Assembly: GCA_018402545.1 (NCBI GenBank) | Contig: JAGYIL010000001.1 | Coordinates: 496,001 to 560,000 of the forward strand | DNA: 64,000 nt | Direction of reading: 5' to 3' | From: Saccharospirillum sp. | GTDB taxonomy: Bacteria; Pseudomonadota; Gammaproteobacteria; Pseudomonadales; Natronospirillaceae | In this document: positions 27,089 through 38,347 of the stretch, piece after piece | Layout of the letters: the number at the start of each line of letters is the position of its first letter | How positions within the stretch are numbered: position 1 is the first letter of the stretch | Made by a program: the position numbers and the translations under genes | Notes under the pieces: model-generated | Told to the model about the DNA's origin: nothing | What the model saw: only the letters and a program-made list of their open reading frames with translations | The model's database searches: none

Positions 27089-27478
27089 TTAAACATCTAG
27101 TACTCGACTGGCTACCAGAACTAGCAAAGTTAATCCTATTGTAAGCGAAACAGTGCCTGTTAGCCCAATTAACCACCCAATTCGATTGGTAATTTTTGTA
27201 TTTGAATAATGCTTGACTGAGTTGAGCCGAGAATAAGCTTGCAGAACCAAGTGTGCCTTTAACAAAACAAACAATGTAATCGAGGCTAACAGTAAATACC
27301 ATGAACAAAATGCGAGGCTGCTTACAGTAGGAATTACACCAGAAAAACTAGAGCCTTTCACATTGAAAAGTGCAGTAGAAGATAGTGTGATTGCGCCGCC
27401 AGCTAGCAAAAAAACAGAATTTGAAAGAGTATCGATTCGTGCTCTTACCTCTTTCCATTCTTCTGAATTGTCTTCCAA
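27089..27478 (-). CDS. Small multi-pass membrane protein upstream of the STAND gene
   Basis: A 129-residue protein of no family I recognise. After a charged N-terminus (EDNSEEWKEVRARID) it has about three to four hydrophobic segments: VFLLAGGAITLSSTALF, SSLAFCSWYLLLASITLFVL and IGWLIGLTGTVSLTIGLTLL. It lies 193 bp upstream of the nuclease-NTPase gene on the same strand and shares its A+T-rich composition. It could be an accessory membrane component or independent island cargo. A frame with this many helices is unlikely to be random, but no ribosome site is strong. Confidence 0.65.
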   Translation of the reverse strand: MEDNSEEWKEVRARIDTLSNSVFLLAGGAITLSSTALFNVKGSSFSGVIPTVSSLAFCSWYLLLASITLFVLLKAHLVLQAYSRLNSVKHYSNTKITNRIGWLIGLTGTVSLTIGLTLLVLVASRVLDV

Positions 27479-27596
27479 AAAACCTCCTTGATATATTGTG
27501 CTGCCTACCGCCTGCCATCATGGATAACAAAACAGTAGAGAAGTCATAATTTTGGCATCTGGTATATGGCCTGCCATGAGTAGGCAGGTGATCTTT

Positions 27597-27857
27597 TCAT
27601 GAGTCGTCTCGATTCCGGTCTTGACGGAATCCTTCCGAAATCCAAAAGTACACCCAAACAATAAAATAAAGCGCCACCCAACTGATGGAGGCTAGCAACA
27701 CGTAGCCTATTACCACAAAGGGCATCTCGTCTAGAGTTGGAAATCGCCCCCTTTGTGTGACCTCCACCAAAAAGCTAACTAGCACGAGCGTAGGAGCCAG
27801 TGCTGTGACGGCGTGCCCGAGGCGGAGTGCTCCTTCGCTTTTTGTACGTAAACGCAT
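27597..27857 (-). CDS. Small two-helix membrane protein
   Basis: An 86-residue protein with two hydrophobic helices (HAVTALAPTLVLVSFLVEV and VVIGYVLLASISWVALYFIV), and charged ends (N-terminal RLRTKSEG, C-terminal GFRQDRNRDDS). I do not recognise the family. It is 118 bp upstream of the other membrane-protein gene on the same strand and may head the island's transcript. Function unknown. Confidence 0.6.
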   Translation of the reverse strand: MRLRTKSEGALRLGHAVTALAPTLVLVSFLVEVTQRGRFPTLDEMPFVVIGYVLLASISWVALYFIVWVYFWISEGFRQDRNRDDS

Positions 27858-28506
27858 CTCCAGTTCACCTCACGAATCGCAGCAATATTCGATTAAAAGT
27901 TTGTTCATATCAAAAAATGAACATGATCCAGGGACAATAAAAGCACTGCATTTCAAACCAACCGATTACAACCCCTACCAAAGAGCCCCGAACCCAAATT
28001 TCAGCTTTTCCGGCCACGCGAATATCAACCCGTAATGACCAATAAATCTGTTAACTATCCAGAATAGTTCAACACATTTGTCACATATCCACGGTGATAT
28101 CCTGGATATGTTGCATTTTAGCCACCTGATGGTGCTTTGCCACAGCACTCCCGTGGAATCAGCAGCAACTTTAAATACACAGCTAAAAGTACACAACCAA
28201 CCAAATCAATCAGAAGGGGTTGGGTAGCTGGAATTCACAGCAAATGACCGCATAGAAATCGACCAGACTCGCTACCGCCCGGCCGTTTACAGGGCGCACC
28301 AAGGCACAATATGTTGTGTTTTCACCTTCTCACTCTGTGACAGGGTTGGCAAGAACTTATTTCCTAGAGGTGTCAGATGTGTCCGCTCTTAATTGGGAAT
28401 GGGGTGGTTCAGTGGTTGGTTTGTTTCCTGTCGCGCAGGGGACTGCCCTCCCACGGTGTGGTGAAGTTGAACCGGTGGATGTCTGTGGCTGGGTTTGCTC
28501 CCCAAG
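27858..28506. other. Non-coding right part of the island
   Basis: About 650 bases without a supportable gene. It contains a perfect 9-bp inverted repeat ACATATCCA / TGGATATGT (28083-28091 and 28103-28111, 11-nt spacer), which could be an operator or hairpin. Short frames on either strand lack ribosome sites and have random-like composition. The promoter for the leftward island genes is expected near 27860-27950. Confidence 0.45.
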
Positions 28507-28534
28507 GGCCTTCGACAGGCTCAGGCCTAACGGG
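28507..28534. repeat. Dispersed-repeat type sequence CTTCGACAGGCTCAGG
   Basis: The stretch CCTTCGACAGGCTCAGGCC followed by TAACGGGG matches a palindromic intergenic repeat family found widely in proteobacteria (core CTTCGACAGGCTCAGG). It is a single, probably partial copy here, at the right edge of the island and 5' of the katG terminator. Confidence 0.55.
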
Positions 28535-28560
28535 GGTTTGGGCATTGGAAAAGTATTCAC

Positions 28561-28607
28561 CTAAAAAAAGGCCGGATGCCTCTGTTGGGCATCCGGCCTT
28601 CGTTTTT
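28561..28607 (-). terminator. Strong bidirectional terminator after katG
   Basis: Perfect 11-bp stem GGCCGGATGCC / GGCATCCGGCC (28570-28580 with 28588-28598), extended by A-T pairs, with a 7-nt loop. On the minus strand it is followed by a run of seven T; on the plus strand by CGTTTTT. It ends the katG transcript and would also block rightward transcripts from the island. Confidence 0.85.
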
Positions 28608-28622
28608 ACAGCCTAGTGCTTG

Positions 28623-31177
<2,555 letters not shown>

Positions 31178-31816
31178 ATGCACAACAATAAGAAAAAAAC
31201 GGCATTGCCAGCGGGTGGCTCGCCGCTGCGTCGGGTGGCCATTGGCCTGTTGCGACTGGCGGGCTGGTATGTGCAGCCCTTTCCAGATATTCCCAAAGCC
31301 ATCGTCGTGGGCGGGCCGCATACCTCAAACTGGGATGGCGTATTGGGCATTACCGCTGGCATCGCGCTGGCATTGCACGCCCGGTTTATGATCAAGAACT
31401 CTCTGTTCAGGTGGCCCTTTGGCTGGCTGCTGAAGAAGCTGGGCGGTATTCCGGTCGACCGCTCCAAAGCCGGTGGTGTGGTGGGGCAGACCGTGGCCGA
31501 ATTAGGCCGCCATGACCGCATCATCATTGTCATGACGCCCGAGGGTACCCGCAGCAACGCCGATAAATGGAAAACCGGGTTTCACCATATCGCTCGCCAG
31601 GCGGGTATTCCCATTGTGCTGGCAACGGCCGATTACCGGAGAAAGCAGGTAACCTTTCCGCTGATTCTCGAACCCAGCGAAGACCTCGAAGCGGATATGC
31701 AACGCATCTATGAGTGCTTTGCCGAGGTCACTCCGCGTCACCCAAAGAAGCTGTCCCGGCCGGTAAAGGTGCTGTGGGAGCAAAAGCAGGCCGAGGCCCA
31801 GTCAGCAAAGAACTGA
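31178..31816 (+). CDS. Lysophospholipid acyltransferase family protein (PlsC-like)
   Basis: A 212-residue membrane-associated acyltransferase. The catalytic HX4D motif is in GGPHTSNWDGVLG, the glycerol-phosphate binding block is KKLGGIPVDRSKAGG, and the third motif is TPEGTRS. These short single-domain members acylate lysophosphatidic acid or similar lipids; the glycerolipid substrate is uncertain. I moved the start to ATG 31178 (AGGA 5 nt upstream) from a GTG 60 bp earlier. Monocistronic. Confidence 0.88.
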   Translation: MHNNKKKTALPAGGSPLRRVAIGLLRLAGWYVQPFPDIPKAIVVGGPHTSNWDGVLGITAGIALALHARFMIKNSLFRWPFGWLLKKLGGIPVDRSKAGGVVGQTVAELGRHDRIIIVMTPEGTRSNADKWKTGFHHIARQAGIPIVLATADYRRKQVTFPLILEPSEDLEADMQRIYECFAEVTPRHPKKLSRPVKVLWEQKQAEAQSAKN

Positions 31817-31897
31817 AACAAAATGTAAAGGAGCTTCAAGGTTCGCCGCCCCCCGCCGACGCAGAGTGTTCAATGTGCAAAGAGTAAAGGGGGGCTT

Positions 31898-32107
31898 ATG
31901 GATGTTGGATCCTTAAGTTCAGTAGCGGCCTATTCGAGCGGTAAAGCGACAAACGAGGCCAGAGAAGAGGCCAACCTGACAATGGTAAAAAAGGCGACTG
32001 ATATGCAGGCCGATTTTGCCATTCAGTTGATTCAGAGCATCAACCCCGGCCAGCAGGCCGCCGATCCTATTGGCAACCTCGGCCAAAACGTCAGCGTTCG
32101 GGTCTGA
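31898..32107 (+). CDS. YjfB family protein
   Basis: A 69-residue protein of the YjfB family, annotated as putative motility proteins. The recognisable pattern is a short N-terminal VGSLSSVAAYSSGKA segment, a helical core TMVKKATDMQADFAIQLIQS and an NPGQQ...NLGQNVSV tail. The ATG is preceded by AAGGGGGGCTT. A terminator follows immediately. Function is unproven. Confidence 0.85.
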   Translation: MDVGSLSSVAAYSSGKATNEAREEANLTMVKKATDMQADFAIQLIQSINPGQQAADPIGNLGQNVSVRV

Positions 32108-32120
32108 GCCCACCAAAACA

Positions 32121-32145
32121 AGCAGCCGCAATGGCTGCTTTTTTA
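32121..32145 (+). terminator. Rho-independent terminator of the YjfB gene
   Basis: Stem AGCAGCC / GGCTGCT (32121-32127 with 32133-32139), 5-nt loop, followed by TTTTTT. The T-run contains the stop codon of the convergent CLCA_X gene. Confidence 0.85.
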
Positions 32146-33000
32146 TTGGCTGGTTGGGTTCCCCTGCCGGGCCAGTGCGTTACCCAATGCCTGAAAATAC
32201 CGGTTAAACGCCCCATTAATGCGCTCCCGCTGCGCGTCTTGCGGGTAGAGGCCTTGTTTGGCCTCGGGCGATTCTTTGGTGCCTTTTACCAGAAAGTGAT
32301 TCTTCAGCGGTGCATCCTGAACAAAGGCTTCAAATGACCGGGCGGCCAGTTCCTCTGGCAGGCTGTAATACAGGCCGCCCTGGCTGCGGTCGGCTGCTAC
32401 CGAACGCTTGAACAGCTCGCTGGTGCCGGTGCCAGCCTCGTTCAGCAGAATGGCCTTGTAGCAATCGAACAGCAGCTGGTTCAGCGGGTGGTCGATCGGC
32501 GGGCTGTCGGCGAGCCAGGCGGCCGAGGCGAAACGACCGGCCGTGGCCGTCTTGAAGGCTTTGTCGGAGAGATAATGATCCAGCGCATGAAACCACTCAT
32601 GGGCAATGCTGCCCGGCCCGGCGTTTTTGGCGAGCGCCAGGGTGCGTGAGCCCGGTTCATAATGGGCTGCCACGCCCGGCTGGCCGCCCCGGCCATAGGT
32701 TAGCGATAGTGTGCCGCGCAGCGATAGCAGGTCGGCCGGGCCGTGCAGCAAGAGCTGCAAGTCGGCCAGGGCGTCGTAAAAGTGATTGGCGGTGCTGGCC
32801 TGCTCGGCCTTGGTGACCCAGCGGCCAATGGTGACGGTTCGCAGCCCGAAACGGCGTTTGACCTCGGCAAAACCAACCTCTTTACCGCCCCTGTGGTCGG
32901 GGCCGTTGCGGTAGAAGTCGCGGTCGAGCAGTCTGTGTGTGGGCGTGCGTGGAATGGGGTTTCTCCTGCCAGTTGGTCGGGTGTCTGCGCAATCGGGCAT
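32143..33000 (-). CDS. CLCA_X family protein with HExxH-type metallopeptidase-like motif
   Basis: A 285-residue protein of the CLCA_X / LPD1-like family. The central IAHEWFHALDHYL carries HExxH and the flanking LTYGRGGQPGVAAHYEPGSR fits a zinc-peptidase fold. Late on, GLYYSLPEELAARSFEAFVQ contains a candidate third metal ligand Glu. It also has an N-terminal GFAEVKRRFGLRTVTIGRWV region. Proteolytic activity is a family-level guess. ATG 33000 is used, although no strong ribosome site is visible; a TTG 24 bp upstream is the alternative. Convergent with the YjfB gene. Confidence 0.8.
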   Translation of the reverse strand: MPDCADTRPTGRRNPIPRTPTHRLLDRDFYRNGPDHRGGKEVGFAEVKRRFGLRTVTIGRWVTKAEQASTANHFYDALADLQLLLHGPADLLSLRGTLSLTYGRGGQPGVAAHYEPGSRTLALAKNAGPGSIAHEWFHALDHYLSDKAFKTATAGRFASAAWLADSPPIDHPLNQLLFDCYKAILLNEAGTGTSELFKRSVAADRSQGGLYYSLPEELAARSFEAFVQDAPLKNHFLVKGTKESPEAKQGLYPQDAQRERINGAFNRYFQALGNALARQGNPTSQ

Positions 33001-33069
33001 GCATTTCAACCGCGCTTGATTCAAACTGTCGCCCGCCCGGTCAGCGACACGGGGCGGTCAGGTTTCTGA

Positions 33070-33384
33070 ATGAGCAGGTATTATGCAATGAAGGTGCTTC
33101 CCGACAACCATTTCTTCAGCCGGCGCTGGCGCGGCCAGGTTGCCTGGAACGTTCTGCTGTGGAGGGATATCCTCAGCATCGGCACCCTGATCAATCTAAC
33201 CATGACCATACTGGCGCTGGCCGCCTTTGCCGTGGAGGCTCCAATTGGGCTTGCCCTTGTACTGAACTTTTCGCCATTACCCTACAATACCTTCCTGCTG
33301 CTCGCCTTGTGGCGGGCACCGGGCTTCAATACCTTCAGCGCGGTTGTGGCCGCCGTCTGGTTTACCATGATGATAGTGCTCTGA
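33070..33384 (+). CDS. Small hypothetical membrane protein before trpG
   Basis: A 104-residue protein with two to three hydrophobic helices ([40 protein letters not shown] and [16 protein letters not shown]). I do not recognise a family. An internal ATG at 33088 is an alternative start. It ends 16 bp before trpG, so it probably shares its promoter. Confidence 0.68.
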   Translation: MSRYYAMKVLPDNHFFSRRWRGQVAWNVLLWRDILSIGTLINLTMTILALAAFAVEAPIGLALVLNFSPLPYNTFLLLALWRAPGFNTFSAVVAAVWFTMMIVL

Positions 33385-33400
33385 ACAGAAAGAGGTGCCT

Positions 33401-34039
33401 GTGCCCAGGATACTCATGATCGACAATCACGATTCTTTCACCTACAACCTGGTGCACTACCTGCAGGAGCTGGGCTGCGAGGTGGTGGTGGTGCAAAGTG
33501 ATGTGGCAACGCTGGAGGAGCTGGACGCACTCCTACCGGACGCGGTGATGATCTCTCCGGGCCCTTGCACGCCGAATGAGGCCGGCATTTCAATGGCGGC
33601 CGTGCGGCATTTTGCCGGGAAGACCCCAGTTCTTGGCGTGTGCCTCGGCCATCAGTGCATCGGCCAGGTTTATGGTGCGGCCATTGTGCGGGCTGGCCGG
33701 GTGATGCATGGCAAGACGTCGCTGGTGCATCATACCGGGCGAGGGGTCTTCGCTGGCCTCGAAAACCCCTTTCAGGTAACCCGCTACCATTCACTGGTGA
33801 TCGATCAGACCGCGCTGCCGGATTGCCTGGAAGTCACGGCCTGGACCGAAACGCCGGATGGCGCCGTCGAGGAAATCATGGGCGTGCGACACCGGTCGCT
33901 CGCGGTAGAAGGGGTGCAGTTTCACCCTGAATCAATTCTGACCCACCATGGCCACGCCTTGCTGGCCAGGTTTCTGGGCGTTCCCCTACCGGCGGCGCTA
34001 TCAGCCGCTCCGGGGCCTGATCAGCCTGCAGCAATCTGA
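33401..34039 (+). CDS. trpG: Anthranilate / aminodeoxychorismate synthase glutaminase TrpG
   Basis: A 212-residue class I glutamine amidotransferase that supplies ammonia for anthranilate (tryptophan) or aminodeoxychorismate (folate) synthesis. It starts with [20 protein letters not shown]; the nucleophile Cys lies in GVCLGHQC, and the His-Glu pair is in [11 protein letters not shown] 33401 is chosen since AAAGAGG ends 5 nt before it. trpD and trpC follow, and the synthase subunit trpE is not in the window. The tail after FLGVPLP is a low-complexity Ala/Pro stretch. Confidence 0.94.
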   Translation: MPRILMIDNHDSFTYNLVHYLQELGCEVVVVQSDVATLEELDALLPDAVMISPGPCTPNEAGISMAAVRHFAGKTPVLGVCLGHQCIGQVYGAAIVRAGRVMHGKTSLVHHTGRGVFAGLENPFQVTRYHSLVIDQTALPDCLEVTAWTETPDGAVEEIMGVRHRSLAVEGVQFHPESILTHHGHALLARFLGVPLPAALSAAPGPDQPAAI

Positions 34040-34094
34040 TATAGTGTCGCAAAACGTAACCGACCCCCTTCTACCCTGACCCGCAGGAGCGAGC

Positions 34095-35132
34095 ATGGAT
34101 ATCAAGTACGCCTTGAAGCGCATTTCCGAACACGGCCACTTCAGCCAGGAGGACATGCAACTGGTCATGCGCCAGATCATGACCGGAGAATGCACCGACG
34201 CCCAGATCGGTGCCTTCCTGATGGGCCTGCGCATGAAGGGGGAGACCATCGAGGAAATTACCGGCGCGGCCCTGGTGATGCGTGAGCTGGCGGCCAGCGT
34301 GCATGTGAATGTTGATAACCTGGTCGATACCTGCGGCACCGGCGGCGATGGTCAGGATTTGTTCAACGTCTCAACCGCCGCGGCCTTTGTAGTCGCCGCT
34401 GCCGGTGGCCGGGTAGCCAAGCACGGCAACCGGGGTGTGTCGTCCAACTCTGGCAGTGCCGACGTGCTCGAATCTGCGGGCATCAACATCAACCTGACGC
34501 CGGAGCAAACGGCCCGGGCCGTTGAATCGGTCGGCGTTGGTTTCATGTTTGCGCCCGGCCATCACAGCGCCATGAAGTACGCCATTGGCCCGCGCAAGGA
34601 ACTGGGTATGCGCACCATCTTCAACATCATCGGCCCGCTGACCAACCCGGCTGGCGTGAAACGCCAGGTGATTGGCGTATTCGGCGAAAACCTCTGCGAG
34701 CCGCTGGCGCATGTAATGAAGCGCCTGGGCAGTGAACATGTGATGGTAGTGCATTCCAAAGACGGGCTCGATGAATTCAGCATCGGCGGCAGCAACTTTG
34801 TGGCCGAACTGAAAGACGGCGAAGTCCGGACGTTCAAGATACGGCCGGAAGACGTCGGCCTGGCTACGCAGGGCTTGTCCGGCCTGGCCGTACAAACACC
34901 TGAGGAAAGCTACGAACTGATCAAAAACGCACTCACCGGCGCAACCGATGAAGTCTCGGCCCGTGCTGCCGACATCATCGCCCTGAACGCCGGTGCGGCA
35001 ATCTACGTTTCTGGCGTGGCCAGTGACCTGGAGCAGGGCATCGCCATGGCGCAGGATGCCATCTCGACCGGTCTGGCATTCGAGAAAATGAAAGAACTGG
35101 CGGCGTTCTCCGACGCCCTGACCGGAGCCTGA
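34095..35132 (+). CDS. trpD: Anthranilate phosphoribosyltransferase TrpD
   Basis: A 345-residue enzyme joining anthranilate and PRPP in tryptophan synthesis. The PRPP loop [17 protein letters not shown], the [18 protein letters not shown] segment and the [20 protein letters not shown] region are all present. GCAGGAGCGAGC precedes the ATG. It sits between trpG and trpC with 55- and 2-bp gaps, an operon. Confidence 0.97.
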   Translation: MDIKYALKRISEHGHFSQEDMQLVMRQIMTGECTDAQIGAFLMGLRMKGETIEEITGAALVMRELAASVHVNVDNLVDTCGTGGDGQDLFNVSTAAAFVVAAAGGRVAKHGNRGVSSNSGSADVLESAGININLTPEQTARAVESVGVGFMFAPGHHSAMKYAIGPRKELGMRTIFNIIGPLTNPAGVKRQVIGVFGENLCEPLAHVMKRLGSEHVMVVHSKDGLDEFSIGGSNFVAELKDGEVRTFKIRPEDVGLATQGLSGLAVQTPEESYELIKNALTGATDEVSARAADIIALNAGAAIYVSGVASDLEQGIAMAQDAISTGLAFEKMKELAAFSDALTGA

Positions 35133-35134
35133 CC

Positions 35135-35938
35135 GTGACCGATACGCCGACCATTCTGAAAAAAATCAACGATCGCAAACGCGAAGAAGTCGCTGAGCGC
35201 TCGCGGCGCGTTAGCGCGCTGGATCTTGAGCGTGAGTTCGACCGGCACCCGGCACCGCGAGGTTTTGCCCGGGCGCTGAATGTGAAAATTGAAGCTGGCA
35301 AGGCGGCGGTGATCGCCGAAATCAAGAAAGCCTCGCCCAGCAAGGGTGTGCTTCGTGATCCGTTCGTGCCGGTCGAGATAGCGCAGAGTTACGAGCGCGC
35401 CGGCGCCGCCTGTTTGTCGGTACTCACCGACCGGGATTTCTTTCAGGGCCATGAAGATTACCTGGTCGCTGTTCGCGATGGCTGTGCATTACCGGTTATT
35501 CGCAAAGACTTCCTGATCGACCCGTATCAGATTACCGAAGCCAGAGCACTGGGCGCCGACTGTGTACTGCTGATTGTGTCCTCACTTGAAGCCGCGCAAC
35601 TGGCCGACCTGCACGACCAGGCCCGTGGTCTCGGTATGGATGTGCTGGTTGAAGTGCACGATGCCGCTGAAATGGAACTGGCGCTGCGCCTCGATACACC
35701 GCTGATCGGCATTAACAACCGCAACCTGCACACCTTTGAGGTCACCCTGGACACCACGCTGGCACTTAAAGACGCCGTCGACGAAGGGCGCACCCTAATT
35801 ACCGAAAGCGGCATTCTGACACCGGCCGATGTTGAATTAATGCGCAACAACCGCATCAATGCGTTTCTGGTCGGTGAAGCCTTCATGCGCGCCGACGACC
35901 CGGGTACACGAATGAACGAACTGTTTGGAGATCTCTGA
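35135..35938 (+). CDS. trpC: Indole-3-glycerol phosphate synthase TrpC
   Basis: A 267-residue (beta/alpha)8 barrel enzyme that closes the indole ring from Cd[12 protein letters not shown] carries the catalytic Lys, followed by [20 protein letters not shown] and the phosphate-binding end LITESGI...[14 protein letters not shown]. The start is GTG 35135, two bases after the trpD stop. Its TGA overlaps the ATG of a tiny membrane-protein gene (TGATG). The PRAI (TrpF) function is not fused. Confidence 0.97.
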   Translation: MTDTPTILKKINDRKREEVAERSRRVSALDLEREFDRHPAPRGFARALNVKIEAGKAAVIAEIKKASPSKGVLRDPFVPVEIAQSYERAGAACLSVLTDRDFFQGHEDYLVAVRDGCALPVIRKDFLIDPYQITEARALGADCVLLIVSSLEAAQLADLHDQARGLGMDVLVEVHDAAEMELALRLDTPLIGINNRNLHTFEVTLDTTLALKDAVDEGRTLITESGILTPADVELMRNNRINAFLVGEAFMRADDPGTRMNELFGDL

Positions 35939-36117
35939 TGCCACCTATTGTGACGATTCTGGTTGTACTGGCAGTGGTGATGTTGGTGGTGATTAAAATC
36001 ACCTCGGCCAAGGGTTCGGAAGTTAGTGAAGAGCAGGCGGCGAAGTATTCGAAGTGGATTCGGATTCTGGTGCCGCTGGTTTTGATTGGGGCGGCGATTA
36101 AGTATTTTATTGGGTGA
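35938..36117 (+). CDS. Tiny two-helix membrane protein overlapping trpC
   Basis: A 59-residue protein read from the ATG inside the trpC stop (TGATG), so translation is probably coupled. It has one hydrophobic helix at the N-terminus (PPIVTILVVLAVVMLVVI), a polar middle (KITSAKGSEVSEEQAAKYSK) and a second helix (WIRILVPLVLIGAAIKYFIG). No family is recognised. The overlap and codon pattern argue for a real gene; its link to tryptophan synthesis is unknown. Confidence 0.7.
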   Translation: MPPIVTILVVLAVVMLVVIKITSAKGSEVSEEQAAKYSKWIRILVPLVLIGAAIKYFIG

Positions 36118-36191
36118 AGGGCGAGATGAGAGTTTTGAGCTGCGAGCTGCGAGTTTTGAGTAACCAAGTTTCAGAGCTTGCAACCAGCTTA

Positions 36192-36306
36192 GTGTCAGGT
36201 GCCGGGTGTCCCCTATCTGGGGAAGTCTGAGGCATGGATGCCGAAGCCTAGGCCCCATGGACGGGTTCACGCCGACCCCAGATAGGGGACACCCGGTGCC
36301 TGACAC
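36192..36306. repeat. REPIN-like inverted repeat with GGTGTCCCCTATC arms
   Basis: Two 31-bp arms (36192-36222 and 36276-36306) are reverse complements except for two positions. The arms read GTGTCAGGTGCCGGGTGTCC and onward to CTATCTGGGG. The 53-bp centre includes CCTAGGCCCCATGGACGGG. The pattern of paired, near-palindromic ends is typical of REPINs mobilised by RAYT (Y1-type REP) transposases. It lies between the trp cluster and the DEAD-box gene terminator. Confidence 0.75.
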
Positions 36307-36342
36307 GAACTCAAAGCACCCAAGCAAACCCAAACTCCGAAA

Positions 36343-36374
36343 CAAAAAAAGCGACCCGAAGGTCGCTTTTTTTT
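36343..36374 (-). terminator. Bidirectional terminator after the DEAD-box gene
   Basis: Stem GCGACC / GGTCGC (36351-36356 with 36361-36366), CGAA tetraloop, A-run before and eight T after. On the minus strand the A-run becomes T7 right after the stem, so it terminates the helicase gene and also the rightward trp transcript. Confidence 0.85.
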
Positions 36375-36394
36375 ATGAACGCAAAACCGAAGTA

Positions 36395-38125
36395 TTAATC
36401 AGCTTTGCGAGGTTTGCGTGGCTTGCGGTCGCCGGCGGGTTTGCGCCGTGCCGGTGCGCCGGCCGGGCTGTCTTCCCAGGCACGCAGGGCCATGGGGCGG
36501 CCTTTGACGCGGGTCTTTTTCAGCTGTTCCAGGATTTCCTTGGGCATGCCGGTGGGCAGGTCGACCAGGGTGTACTGTTCCTGAATGCTGATGTTGTTGA
36601 TGAAGCGGCCTTCGATGCCGGCTTCATTGGCAATGGCACCGACAATGTGGCCCGGCTCTACGCCGTCTTTACGGCCGACGTCGAGACGGTATTTCTGGGC
36701 GTCGTAGTCCAGCGGGCGGTCACGCTTGGCACCGCGTTCCGGACGGGGCTTGCCATCGCGGCTCGGGCGGTCATCGCGGTCGCGAGTCGGACGCGGCTTC
36801 GGATCTTCCGGGATCTGCAGCGGCTTGTCTTCCTGCGCCATCATCGCCAGCGCAGCGGCCAGATCGCGTGCATCGACCGGATTTTCGGTGTTCTCGACCC
36901 AGCCATCGATCATGGCGCGGAAAAAGGTTAAATCGGCGCTTTCAATGCGTTCCAGCACATCGGCCTTGAACTGGCCGGCGCGGTGGTCGCTCAACTGGGC
37001 AGCGCTCGGCAGCGGGTAAGGCTTCAGTTGCTGTTTGGTCACGCGTTCGATATCGCGCAGCAAACGACGCTCGCGCGGTTTGACGAACATGATCGCCTTG
37101 CCGCTGCGACCCGCGCGGCCGGTACGGCCGATACGGTGGGTGTAGGTCTGCACATCACCGGGAATGTCCCAGTTGATAACGTGGCTGATGCGTTCAACGT
37201 CCAGACCACGGGCGGCCACGTCGGTCGCGATCACCAGGTCGAGCTTGCCGCTCTTGAACTGGTTGATGATGTCTTCACGCTGCTTCTGGGCAACGTCGCC
37301 GCTCAGAGCGGTACAGGCGTGGCCACGGGCGGCCAGTTTGTCGGCCAGGAACTGGCTTTCAACCTTGGTGCGTACGAACAGAATCGCCGCATTCCACTCT
37401 TCCACTTCCAGAATACGGGTCAGGGCTTCGAGTTTATCGATGCCGCCGACGTGCCAGACGAACTGCTCGATCTTCTCAAGGGCTGCCTGGCTGGCCTGAA
37501 TTTCGATGCGTATCGGGTCTTTCAGGTATTGCTGGGTCAGGCGTTTGACCTGCTGAATCATGGTGGCCGAGAACAGGGCAACTTGCTTGTCGGCCGGGGT
37601 GTGTTCCAGAATCCAGTCGATGTCTTCAACGAAGCCCATGCGCAGCATTTCGTCGGCTTCGTCGAGCACCAGGTGCTTGAGGTTGGTCAGGTCGAGCGAA
37701 TTGCGACGCAAGTGGTCCATCACCCGGCCCGGAGTACCGACGATCACCTGAGGGTTCTGCTTCAGGCCGCGCAACTGGTTGCGCATGTCCGCACCGCCGT
37801 ATATCGGCAGAACGTTAAAGCCGGCAGAGCCTTTGGCATAAGACTGGAACGCCTCGGCCACCTGAATGGCCAGTTCACGTGTAGGGCACAGCACCAGGGT
37901 TTGGGGCGCCTGGACTTTGCTGTCCATGATGCTCAGCAGCGGCAAGGCAAAGGCGGCGGTCTTACCGGTGCCTGTCTGGGCCAGGCCCAATACATCTTTA
38001 CCCGCCACGATGGCAGGAATGGCCTGCTGTTGAATCGGCGTCGGGGTTTCGTAGCCAAGCTTGGTCAGGTTTTCAAGTACATTGGGCGCCAGGCCCAGTT
38101 GATCAAAACGGGGGGTATCAGTCAT
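36395..38125 (-). CDS. deaD: DEAD-box RNA helicase, DeaD/CsdA type
   Basis: A 576-residue ATP-dependent RNA helicase. Q motif GYETPTPIQQQAIP, Walker A AQTGTGKT, DEAD box LVLDEADEML, SAT motif LFSATM, and HRIGRTGRAGRSG motif VI are all visible. After the helicase core (about 1-370) comes a linker, then a DbpA-type RNA-binding domain (about 480-555: KYRLDVGRKDGVEPGHIVGA, IANEAG) and a basic tail. Family members remodel structured rRNA and mRNA in ribosome assembly and cold adaptation. The ATG has no strong ribosome site, and a long leader is likely. Confidence 0.93.
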   Translation of the reverse strand: MTDTPRFDQLGLAPNVLENLTKLGYETPTPIQQQAIPAIVAGKDVLGLAQTGTGKTAAFALPLLSIMDSKVQAPQTLVLCPTRELAIQVAEAFQSYAKGSAGFNVLPIYGGADMRNQLRGLKQNPQVIVGTPGRVMDHLRRNSLDLTNLKHLVLDEADEMLRMGFVEDIDWILEHTPADKQVALFSATMIQQVKRLTQQYLKDPIRIEIQASQAALEKIEQFVWHVGGIDKLEALTRILEVEEWNAAILFVRTKVESQFLADKLAARGHACTALSGDVAQKQREDIINQFKSGKLDLVIATDVAARGLDVERISHVINWDIPGDVQTYTHRIGRTGRAGRSGKAIMFVKPRERRLLRDIERVTKQQLKPYPLPSAAQLSDHRAGQFKADVLERIESADLTFFRAMIDGWVENTENPVDARDLAAALAMMAQEDKPLQIPEDPKPRPTRDRDDRPSRDGKPRPERGAKRDRPLDYDAQKYRLDVGRKDGVEPGHIVGAIANEAGIEGRFINNISIQEQYTLVDLPTGMPKEILEQLKKTRVKGRPMALRAWEDSPAGAPARRKPAGDRKPRKPRKAD

Positions 38126-38301
38126 TCAGAACACATCCTCGAGGGGTCGCACCACGCGTACCCGGGCTTCAAGAAGGAGCCGCTTTCGAGTCGTACCGGT
38201 AAACCGGCGTATTCCCAGACAAGGCAGGAATCGGTCAAATAGGCTCCCTTCAGGCCGAACGGTTTCGTTCAGCTTATGGTAAAAACGGGGCGCGGAGTAT
38301 A
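38126..38301 (-). promoter_or_regulatory. Probable promoter and long leader of the DEAD-box gene
   Basis: On the minus strand a -10-like TATACT (38296-38301) would place the transcript start near 38288, giving a leader of roughly 160 nt. The leader holds a perfect 5-bp GAACG / CGTTC hairpin with a 4-nt loop at 38257-38270. Long structured leaders are typical of cold-shock helicase genes. Inferred from sequence only. Confidence 0.4.
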
Positions 38302-38347
38302 CACAATGGCGGGCGAGTTGTCTGCCCTTTAATCGCTGAGGCGTGGC

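Noticed and set aside
27975-28196. 73-codon minus-strand frame in the island
   Set aside because: Cys/Trp-rich random-like product without a start signal.
36983-38242. 419-codon plus-strand open frame
   Set aside because: Antisense to the DEAD-box helicase gene, composition-driven.
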